From: an uncultured Opitutia bacterium
GTDB lineage: Bacteria; Verrucomicrobiota; Verrucomicrobiia; Opitutales; UBA953
DNA: 8,260 bases
NCBI GenBank assembly: GCA_903882335.1
Contig: CAIRWP010000266.1
Span: 1 to 8,260 of the forward strand
Reading direction: 5' to 3'
Every line of letters begins with the position of its first letter. The stretch's first letter is position 1. The notes under the pieces were generated by a model. It worked only from the letters and a program-made list of their open reading frames with translations. It had not been told where the DNA came from and searched no databases. Position numbers and translations under genes: made by a program. Shown piece after piece: positions 1 through 5,456 of the stretch.

Positions 1-1163
1 ATCTCGACGCGATAAAGAAGGGCCAAGGATTCGAGCACGCAGCGCGCGATCTCGCCGTGCGTCTTCGGGACGGGCTGCTTGGTCTCGCGACAGAAGGCTT
101 GGACCTTGGCGACCATGTCGCCGCGCTTGGCGAAGCGGACATCATCGGGACGGATGAACGAACGGAGCGACGGCGCCTTGAGCGCGAGCTTCACGATTTC
201 GGCGTAGTCGGAGACCTCGCCTTTCTCCATCCACTCCCGTCGGCACTCCTGGAGCACCCAGAGTCCGACGAGGTTCTTCAAGAAGCGGGACGTGCCGCTG
301 AAGCCGACTTCGTTCGTATACTTGGCCTTACGGACGGTCTCGTTGACGAGCGGCTTGGGCAGTTCAAGGCCGAGGAGCGACCAGGTGCCGGAAGAAAGGT
401 AGGCCCAGTCATCGCCCGGGGTGGCGGGGACCGCCGCGACGGCCGCGGCGGTGTCGTGGGCGCAGGTCGTGACGACCTCGGTCTTACCGAGACCAGTCTC
501 CTTGGCGAGATAGGGTAGCATCTTGCCGAGCTTCACTCCAGGCGCGACGGGCTTCGGGAAGATGTGCTTCGGGATGCCGAGCTTCTTCAACACGGGCCAG
601 GCCCAATCGCGCTTACGCGTGTCCCAGCACTGGCTGCCCGAGATCAGGGTCTCTTCGGCGCGGGCCTTGCCGGTGAGGAGCCAGGTGATGTAGTCGCCGA
701 TGAGCAGGAACTTGTCGGCGAACTTGAGTATCTCGGGGCGATTCTCCGCGTCGTCGAACAACTGGTAGAGCGTGTTGATTGAAATCGAGGCGATGCCGGT
801 GCCTTCGAAGATCTCCTTCTGGGAGAAACGACGCATGGCCAGCTCGTAGGCCTTGAAGCTGCGCTCGTCACGGTAGGTGAACGGGAGGGAAAGCAGCGGG
901 CCATCGCCCTTGAGGAGCACGTAGTCGACGCCCCAGGAATCGCAGGCGACCGACTTGATCGGGCCGAGCTTGGCGCCCTTGGCGAGGCCGATGCGGATCT
1001 CACGGAAGATGCGGATGATGTCCCAGCGCAGGGTACCGTTGGCGGTGATCGCGCCGTTCGAGAAGCGATGCACCTCCTTCATGGTGAACTTGCCGGCCTT
1101 GAGCTGGCCGAGGATGACGCGACCGGATTCGGCGCCGAGGTCGATGGCGAGGTAGTTGGACAT
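1..1163 (-). CDS. rhaB: Rhamnulokinase RhaB (FGGY kinase), 3' end cut by window edge
   Basis: This is an ATP-dependent kinase that turns L-rhamnulose into L-rhamnulose-1-phosphate in the cytoplasm, the second step of L-rhamnose breakdown. The minus frame is open from an ATG at 1163 to the left edge and gives 387 complete codons, so roughly the last 100 residues of a usual ~480-490 aa protein are missing. The N-terminal FGGY phosphate loop reads DLGAESGR (residues 8-15). CDSWGVDY lies at 75-81, and CAHDTAAAV (234-242) carries the expected catalytic aspartate at 237. YLSSGTWSLLG (255-265) and FLKNLVGLWVLQECRR (294-309) are typical of rhamnulokinases rather than xylulokinases or glycerol kinases. 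The gene follows the aldolase by 32 nt, in line with one operon. That gap is pyrimidine-rich on the coding strand and holds no Shine-Dalgarno sequence. Function is assigned with high confidence; L-fuculokinase activity is a less likely alternative. Confidence 0.93.
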   Translation of the reverse strand, partial: MSNYLAIDLGAESGRVILGQLKAGKFTMKEVHRFSNGAITANGTLRWDIIRIFREIRIGLAKGAKLGPIKSVACDSWGVDYVLLKGDGPLLSLPFTYRDERSFKAYELAMRRFSQKEIFEGTGIASISINTLYQLFDDAENRPEILKFADKFLLIGDYITWLLTGKARAEETLISGSQCWDTRKRDWAWPVLKKLGIPKHIFPKPVAPGVKLGKMLPYLAKETGLGKTEVVTTCAHDTAAAVAAVPATPGDDWAYLSSGTWSLLGLELPKPLVNETVRKAKYTNEVGFSGTSRFLKNLVGLWVLQECRREWMEKGEVSDYAEIVKLALKAPSLRSFIRPDDVRFAKRGDMVAKVQAFCRETKQPVPKTHGEIARCVLESLALLYRVE

Positions 1164-1195
1164 GGTCAGAAGGGGGAGGGGAGGGGTGAAAAGGT

Positions 1196-1951
1196 TCACA
1201 TTCCGAGCACCTTCTGCCGGTAATGTTCGTCGGGACGTCCGGCGATACGTTCACACTGAGCGGCAGTCAGGAAGACCGGTCCGCCCATGGCGGCGGCACC
1301 GACGAAGATCTCGGCGGCTTTCTCGGCCATGAGCAGGGAGCCGAGCACGGCCTTGGGCGAAGGGCCGACGGCGATGATACCGTGGTTCTGCAGGAGGATG
1401 ACCTTCGGGTCCCGACCCGTCCGGCGGACGAAGGCGACGACCTCGCGGCGGATGGCCTGGGAAAGTTCGAGACCCGGTTCGGCGTAAGGGACGAACACGG
1501 ACTCCACGCCGCACATGACGATCTCGTCGGGGCAGGCGCGTCGCTCGGCGAACTCCCGCGCCCGCGGCGAGCAGAGGATCTGGTTCACCGCGATCGCGTG
1601 GACATGGCCGACGCACGCGACGCCGGGCAGGGTGAGCAGGTAGGCGTGGAAGAGGGCCTCGATCGAAGGCTTGCGTTCCGCCGTATCGACCCGGGCGGCG
1701 AGCAAGGTCGCGTCGACATCCGCATCGGTCGCGCCGCGGGCCTCGAGCAAAGGGAGGAGATGATCGAAGCGACAGGTCGTCAGCTCGGTCGGACGGAGCG
1801 TGGCCAGGCTCGAGCCGGAGGCCTTGACGACGAACGTGTCGGCATCGAGCCGCAGCGAGGTATTGCCTTCGCCGAGGATCGTCAGGCGCAAGCGCTCGCC
1901 GCCCAGGGCGTGGGAGAGGTCGAGTAACGACTGAACGGCGTCGGTGGGCAT
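1196..1951 (-). CDS. Class II aldolase/adducin-family sugar-phosphate aldolase
   Basis: This 251-aa protein is probably a zinc-dependent aldolase that splits L-rhamnulose-1-phosphate (or L-fuculose-1-phosphate) into dihydroxyacetone phosphate and L-lactaldehyde. Class II aldolase hallmarks are visible: a phosphate-binding GEGNTS (27-32) and KASGSS (43-48), a PSIEALFH segment (95-102) whose E98 fits the catalytic acid/base, the metal-binding pair H116 and H118 in GHVHA, and the third histidine H190 in LLQNHGI. The GEGNTS and KASG style resembles the aldolase domain of fused RhaE-type proteins, but no dehydrogenase domain is present here. The start at 1951 has GGAG on the coding strand at 1965-1968, a rather long 13-nt spacing. 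The gene lies between a DeoR regulator (28 nt upstream) and rhaB (32 nt downstream), which supports a rhamnose role. The substrate is inferred from context only; ribulose-5-phosphate epimerase-type relatives exist in the same fold. Confidence 0.85.
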   Translation of the reverse strand: MPTDAVQSLLDLSHALGGERLRLTILGEGNTSLRLDADTFVVKASGSSLATLRPTELTTCRFDHLLPLLEARGATDADVDATLLAARVDTAERKPSIEALFHAYLLTLPGVACVGHVHAIAVNQILCSPRAREFAERRACPDEIVMCGVESVFVPYAEPGLELSQAIRREVVAFVRRTGRDPKVILLQNHGIIAVGPSPKAVLGSLLMAEKAAEIFVGAAAMGGPVFLTAAQCERIAGRPDEHYRQKVLGM

Positions 1952-1979
1952 GGACTCGGAAAAACTCCGGGGCCCAGGG

Positions 1980-2756
1980 TCAGGCCGTCAGGACGTGGTC
2001 CGCGGCCATCTTCACCTTGGCCTTGACGACGTCGGCGGCCGCGGCGTCCGTCACGAGGAACAAGGCGCTGACGTCGCGCGTCACGGCGCAGGGACCGCCG
2101 CGACCGAGTTTCACCTTGTTCATGCAGATCAGGACCTCGTCACTGCGCCGGATGACTTCGCGCTGCTGGTGCGAGATGTCGCGCTGCGAATTCCACAGAC
2201 CGTTCTCGTCGATACCTTCGGCGCCGAGCAGCGCCACGTCGAAATTCCAGCGGGCGACTTCCTCGAGGGTGCGGTCGCCGGCGACCATGGCGTGACGCGT
2301 GAGGAAGAGGCCGCCTGGGATGTAGACCTCGACGCCGGGCAGGCAGGAGATGAGCTGCGCGGTGGGCAGGCAGGTCGTGACGATCTGCAGGTCGGCGACC
2401 CCGGCGGAGGCGATGGCTTCGGCGGCGAAGAAGATCGTCGAACCCGAGTCCAGGTAGACGGTCATGCCGGGCTTGACGCGCGAGGCGGCCAGGTTGCCGA
2501 TCTTACGCTTGGCCTCGGCGTCCTCGACCTTGCGGTCGTCGAGCGGCGGGAAGTTGCGATTGAAATCCGACAGCGCGCCACCGTGCGTGCGGGTGATGCG
2601 CCGCTGGCTTTCCAACTCGGTCAGGTCGCGACGGGCGGTAGCCTCGGAGACGTTGAACTGCTTGCAGATTTCCAGGACGGGCACGTAGCCGACTTTGCTG
2701 AGGAGTTTGGCGATGGCCTCGCGACGAGCCTCGATGATATGGCGAGCGACTTTCAT
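1980..2756 (-). CDS. DeoR-family transcriptional regulator of the sugar operon
   Basis: This is a 258-aa DeoR/GlpR-type regulator. An N-terminal winged helix-turn-helix covers about residues 5-60. Its recognition helix reads SEATARRDLTELE (37-49) and is followed by the family signature THGGA (57-61). The rest is a DeoR C-terminal sensor domain of the ribose-isomerase-like fold, seen in VYLDSGST (100-107), GGLFLTRHAMVAGD (148-161) and VALLGAEGID (174-183). The usual D-x-S-K motif late in the domain is replaced by CMNKVKLG (211-218), so the phosphosugar pocket may differ. Such proteins usually repress the adjacent operon and release DNA when a phosphorylated intermediate binds. It is the first gene of the putative operon with the aldolase and rhaB, so autoregulation is likely. 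The start at 2756 is fixed by an in-frame stop five codons upstream. No clear Shine-Dalgarno sequence precedes it. Confidence 0.92.
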   Translation of the reverse strand: MKVARHIIEARREAIAKLLSKVGYVPVLEICKQFNVSEATARRDLTELESQRRITRTHGGALSDFNRNFPPLDDRKVEDAEAKRKIGNLAASRVKPGMTVYLDSGSTIFFAAEAIASAGVADLQIVTTCLPTAQLISCLPGVEVYIPGGLFLTRHAMVAGDRTLEEVARWNFDVALLGAEGIDENGLWNSQRDISHQQREVIRRSDEVLICMNKVKLGRGGPCAVTRDVSALFLVTDAAAADVVKAKVKMAADHVLTA

Positions 2757-2796
2757 AAAGGTGGCTTTTTAATGCCCGTATGCGGTCATGCGAGCG

Positions 2797-2811
2797 TAAA
2801 CCGATAGTTTA
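2797..2811. repeat. Inverted repeat TAAAC-N5-GTTTA, candidate operator
   Basis: The sequence TAAAC CGATA GTTTA is a perfect 5-bp inverted repeat around a 5-nt spacer. It lies 41 nt upstream of the deoR start, within the leader or close to its promoter. DeoR-family proteins bind short repeated or inverted sites near their own promoters, so this is a plausible operator half-site pair. The arms are short and could arise by chance in AT-rich DNA. Confidence 0.3.
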
Positions 2812-2826
2812 ACCTTTTCTGCGTCC

Positions 2827-2843
2827 TTGTGTATTTCGCACAA
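2827..2843. repeat. Inverted repeat TTGTG-N7-CACAA, candidate operator
   Basis: TTGTG (2827-2831) and CACAA (2839-2843) form a perfect 5-bp inverted repeat with a 7-nt spacer, next to the -10-like hexamers of the minus strand. The spacing puts the two arms about one helical turn apart (12 nt centre to centre), a layout common for dimeric regulators. It could be the DeoR operator or a site for another regulator. No experimental or comparative support is available here. Confidence 0.35.
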
Positions 2844-2856
2844 TATACATTATGTC

Positions 2857-2868
2857 TAGTTGTAACTA
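2857..2868. repeat. Inverted repeat TAGTT-GT-AACTA
   Basis: TAGTT (2857-2861) and AACTA (2864-2868) are perfect complements around a 2-nt centre. The element sits between the candidate minus-strand -10 hexamers and the expected -35 region, so a protein bound here could block RNA polymerase. It is short and only suggestive. Confidence 0.3.
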
Positions 2869-2896
2869 ATCCAATTATTACAGGGGTTAGATAGCT

Positions 2897-2911
2897 GTTA
2901 ATCGTATTAAC
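2897..2911. repeat. Perfect palindrome GTTAAT-CGT-ATTAAC, candidate operator
   Basis: This is the strongest symmetrical element in the divergent region: 6-bp arms GTTAAT (2897-2902) and ATTAAC (2906-2911) around a CGT centre. It is 30 nt before the amiD start, where it overlaps a -10-like TATTAA (2905-2910). That position suits an operator for amiD, or an upstream site of the sugar operon. The stem would be weak as RNA, so DNA binding is the better reading. Confidence 0.4.
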
Positions 2912-2940
2912 TTGGGGTCTTTCGGAGGTCGTTTTAGACG

Positions 2941-3882
2941 ATGCCCTGCATCGTCATGACCCTGACCAAACGAATCCCCGCGCAGATTTCCCTGCTTTTG
3001 GTTCTCCTGACCGCGCTTATTTCAGGCTGCGCCTCGGCGCCTTCGGGGGTTCCGACCAAACTTCCCGTCGCGGAGCATGCCCCGGTAGGTTTGCGGATCG
3101 AACAAGGGGCCGACTCGCTGGGCTCGGAAGCCCGTAAGGTGCCCGTGCAAGCTTTGATCCTCCATCACACAGGCGGCAACCTGGCCGGCTCCTACGAAGT
3201 GCTTCAAGGTCGCAAGTCGAGCCATCGCGTCGGCATCCATTACCTGGTCACCGATGAAAACCCTCCGCGCGTCATCGCCATGGTGCCCGAGTCCAAGGTG
3301 GCCTACCATGCCGGCAAGAGCGGCTGGCGACAGTTCGACGGACTCAACCAGCCGTCGATCGGCATCGAGATCATCAACCTCGATGGCAACATCCATCCTT
3401 ATCCCGCCGCCCAGCAGGAGCTGGTCGCGAAGCTCTGCGCCGATATCCTCCGGCGTCACCCGTCCATCCTGCCGACCGAAGTGTTGGCCCATTCGGACAT
3501 CGCCATCGGTCGCAAGATTGATCCGGGCCTGCTTTTTCCTTGGGCGGATTTCGCCGCCCGTGGGATCGGCGCCTGGCCGCTCCAGGCGGACGTCGAAGCT
3601 TTCCTGAAAACCTCCGCCAAGGTCGATGCGGCCGAGGTGCGTCGGTTGCTCCTGACCTATGGTTACGCCGTCGAGTCTGGTGATGCCGGACTGAAGCTGG
3701 CGCTCGAGGCTTTCCAACGCCACTTCCGCGGCAAGAAGGTCGACGGCCTCGCGGACGCCGAGACAGTCGCCATCCTGCGTGCCCTGGTGAAGCGTTACCG
3801 GGTCGGTCCGACCGTACCCTCCCCTGCCCTGGCGGCCCCGGCGAAGACGCGCCCGGCCAAGAACGCCAAGCTCAAACCTTGA
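2941..3882 (+). CDS. amiD: AmiD-like N-acetylmuramoyl-L-alanine amidase lipoprotein
   Basis: This 313-aa enzyme hydrolyses the amide bond between N-acetylmuramic acid and L-alanine in peptidoglycan or its fragments, probably from the periplasmic face of the outer membrane. Residues 10-30 form a lipoprotein signal peptide with lipobox LISGC and lipidated C30; A31 at +2 does not signal inner-membrane retention. The Amidase_2 domain spans about 65-205. Zinc ligands are H75 in LILHHTGG, H184 in LAHSDIA and D194 in RKIDPG, and E143 in SIGIEIIN fits the catalytic glutamate. RKIDPGLLFPW followed by GIGAWP (208-213) matches E. coli AmiD rather than cytoplasmic AmpD. A C-terminal peptidoglycan-binding domain covers about 228-286 (AFQRHF, VDGLADAET). 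A Pro/Ala/Lys-rich tail of about 27 residues follows. The start at 2941 has GGAGG at 2924-2928, 12 nt away; a second Met at codon 6 is possible. The gene is divergent from deoR and its 3' end overlaps murJ. Confidence 0.92.
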   Translation: MPCIVMTLTKRIPAQISLLLVLLTALISGCASAPSGVPTKLPVAEHAPVGLRIEQGADSLGSEARKVPVQALILHHTGGNLAGSYEVLQGRKSSHRVGIHYLVTDENPPRVIAMVPESKVAYHAGKSGWRQFDGLNQPSIGIEIINLDGNIHPYPAAQQELVAKLCADILRRHPSILPTEVLAHSDIAIGRKIDPGLLFPWADFAARGIGAWPLQADVEAFLKTSAKVDAAEVRRLLLTYGYAVESGDAGLKLALEAFQRHFRGKKVDGLADAETVAILRALVKRYRVGPTVPSPALAAPAKTRPAKNAKLKP

Positions 3883-3885
3883 GCT
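3869..3885. terminator. Hairpin AGCTCAA-acc-TTGAGCT across the two convergent stop codons
   Basis: A perfect 7-bp inverted repeat with a 3-nt loop sits where amiD (plus) and murJ (minus) meet. One arm holds the murJ stop (3872-3874 on the plus strand) and the other holds the amiD stop (3880-3882), so the two stop codons pair with each other. With no intergenic space, this is the only visible candidate for a shared bidirectional end. Neither side has a clear T-tract, so it is not a classical intrinsic terminator; it may only protect 3' ends or be incidental. Confidence 0.35.
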
Positions 3886-5452
3886 GGTAACCGGTCCGAC
3901 GGAGCAGCTTGTTCGCGAACCCGCGGAGGAGATCGCGCTCGGGGTAACGCAGGAAGTCAAGGTAGACGGCGTAGGCGACCATGGCCAGGCTCCCGCCGAC
4001 GAACATCGCCAAGCCGAGGTTGAGCTTCTCCGGCAGGTGTTCGTGGCCCAGCAGACGGATCCAGGCGGTGGTCTGGTAGGCGATGACGCCGAGCAGGAAG
4101 GAGCCGATGAGCACCTGGAGCGCCGGCTTGACCATCGGCTCGGTGAGGAACTCCGGGGCGAGGCGCTTGAGGTAGTGGCGCAGCACCAGGTATTGCCAGA
4201 CGGTCGAGACGGCGTTGGCGATCGCCAGACCCTCGACGCCATACCCGAGCATGACGGCGGCGACGGAGCCCACGAAGTTCACGGCGAGCGCATGCAAGGC
4301 CGCGATGAGCGTCACGCGGGTCTGCCCGGCCACGTTGAGGGCGCGCGTGGCGAGCGAGATCATCGCGTAGAACGGCATGGCGAACGCGAAGAGGACAAGC
4401 AGGCGGCTGGTGGCCGCGCAGTGCTCGGGCGTGAACTTGCCAAGTTCGAACAGCAGCTGGACGATCGGGCCGGAAAGCACGGCGAGGCCGAAGGCCGCGC
4501 CTACGTTCACGGCGAGGATCAGCCGCAGGCCGCGGGCGTAGTTGCGCGCCAGCGCGGGGCGGTCGCCCTGCGCGAAGGCCATCGCCAGCGCCGGAAACAT
4601 CACCACGGCGATCGAGGCGCTGAACAGGCCGATGGGTAGCTCGACGATGCGGTTGGCGAGGTAGTAATAGGTCAGGCCGGCGTCGCTGACGTTGTAGGCG
4701 AGCCCCCGCGAGATCAGGAAGTTGACCTGCTGGATGCCGGCCCCGAGGGCGGCCGGCAGGAAGGCGATGCTGAGCGTGCGCCAGGCCTCGACGTCCACGT
4801 TCACCGGGCCGGGCCGCCAACCGGCCTGCCGCAAGCCTTGGAGCGGGATCAGGAGCTGCAAGGTCCCGCCGGCGAGGGCGCCCGCGCAGAGCCAGCCCGC
4901 CTTACCCATCTCGCTGTCGGCCAGCAGCCCGAAGAGCCCGAGTCCGACGATCATGCAGAGGTTGAGCAGGCCGGAGGCGATTTCCGCCAGGCCGAAGCGG
5001 CCGGTCAGGTTGACGGCGGAGGTGAAGAGCGCGGCCACGCAGATCAGCGGCATGTACGGCATGCAGGCGGCCGTCAGGAGGGCGACGTTGGTGTCGGCCG
5101 GGCGCAGGAAAGCCCAGAGCAGGGCGCCGCCGATGCCCAGCAAGGTCAGGCCGATCATCCCGGGCAGGATCCGACGCAGCGCGTAGTTCAGGAAGCCGAA
5201 GGCCGCCGCCTGACCGTCACGCGCCGTCTTGTCCGCCAGCACCGGCACGATGGCCGCGGTGAGCGCGCCCTCGCCGAGCAGCCGCCGGAAAAGGTTCGGA
5301 ATCTGGAAGGCGAACAGGAAAGCCGCCCCGACCGGGGAGGCGCCGAACACGTGGACGGTCAGCTGGTCGCGGGCCAGTCCAAGCACGCGCGAGACCATGG
5401 TCCAGGACGCGGTCTTGGCCATGTCCCGGTACTGGCGCGCCTGCTCGGTCAT
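3872..5452 (-). CDS. murJ: Lipid II flippase MurJ (MviN)
   Basis: This 526-aa inner-membrane protein of the MOP exporter superfamily moves undecaprenyl-linked peptidoglycan precursor (lipid II) to the periplasmic side. The length fits the family (E. coli 511 aa), and hydrophobic segments run through the whole sequence, as expected for about 14 helices. The N-terminal signature is plain: SRVLGLARDQL (21-31) and IPNLFRRLLGEGALTAA (51-67). R22, R28, D29 and R56 align by eye with E. coli R18, R24, D25 and R52, and R268 in ANRIVELP aligns with R270 of helix 8. One difference stands out: the position of E. coli D39 appears to be alanine (A43 in FGASPVGAAF). The start at 5452 lies 4 nt after the hisS stop, so translation is probably coupled; no clear Shine-Dalgarno sequence is visible. 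The 3' end overlaps amiD by 11 bp on the opposite strand. Confidence 0.96.
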   Translation of the reverse strand: MTEQARQYRDMAKTASWTMVSRVLGLARDQLTVHVFGASPVGAAFLFAFQIPNLFRRLLGEGALTAAIVPVLADKTARDGQAAAFGFLNYALRRILPGMIGLTLLGIGGALLWAFLRPADTNVALLTAACMPYMPLICVAALFTSAVNLTGRFGLAEIASGLLNLCMIVGLGLFGLLADSEMGKAGWLCAGALAGGTLQLLIPLQGLRQAGWRPGPVNVDVEAWRTLSIAFLPAALGAGIQQVNFLISRGLAYNVSDAGLTYYYLANRIVELPIGLFSASIAVVMFPALAMAFAQGDRPALARNYARGLRLILAVNVGAAFGLAVLSGPIVQLLFELGKFTPEHCAATSRLLVLFAFAMPFYAMISLATRALNVAGQTRVTLIAALHALAVNFVGSVAAVMLGYGVEGLAIANAVSTVWQYLVLRHYLKRLAPEFLTEPMVKPALQVLIGSFLLGVIAYQTTAWIRLLGHEHLPEKLNLGLAMFVGGSLAMVAYAVYLDFLRYPERDLLRGFANKLLRRTGYQLKV

Positions 5453-5456
5453 CGGC

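Larger units (their letters stand above)
2757..2940. promoter_or_regulatory. Divergent AT-rich promoter/operator region between deoR and amiD
   Basis: This 184-nt non-coding stretch is clearly AT-rich (strongest around 2797-2912) against GC-rich neighbours. It must hold the start signals for the minus-strand sugar operon and for amiD. On the minus strand, CATAAT (complement of 2849-2854) and TATATT (complement of 2842-2847) resemble -10 hexamers, but neither has a good -35 at standard spacing. On the plus strand, TATTAA (2905-2910) is -10-like, also without a good -35. Several short inverted repeats lie here and are listed separately. A regulatory role is very likely from position; the exact promoters are not established. 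Confidence 0.6.

Noticed and set aside
1952..1979. Short symmetrical CGGA/TCCG element in the deoR-aldolase gap as a terminator.
   Set aside because: The stem is only 4 bp with no following T-tract on the coding strand; it cannot be supported as a terminator or attenuator.
1223..2807. Long plus-strand open frames at 1223-1927 and 1944-2807.
   Set aside because: They lie antisense to the aldolase and deoR genes, whose protein motifs are unmistakable, and their translations are Gly/Asp/Arg-rich low-complexity strings typical of GC-rich shadow frames.
2809..2850. A 13-codon minus-strand mini-ORF (and a 6-codon one at 2769-2789) upstream of deoR, possible leader peptides.
   Set aside because: Neither has a ribosome-binding site, a regulatory codon run or an attenuator-like hairpin. 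Such tiny frames are expected by chance.
3022..4242. A 406-codon minus-strand open frame spanning the amiD/murJ junction.
   Set aside because: It is antisense to amiD and out of frame with murJ; its composition is a shadow of both genes and it shows no domain.
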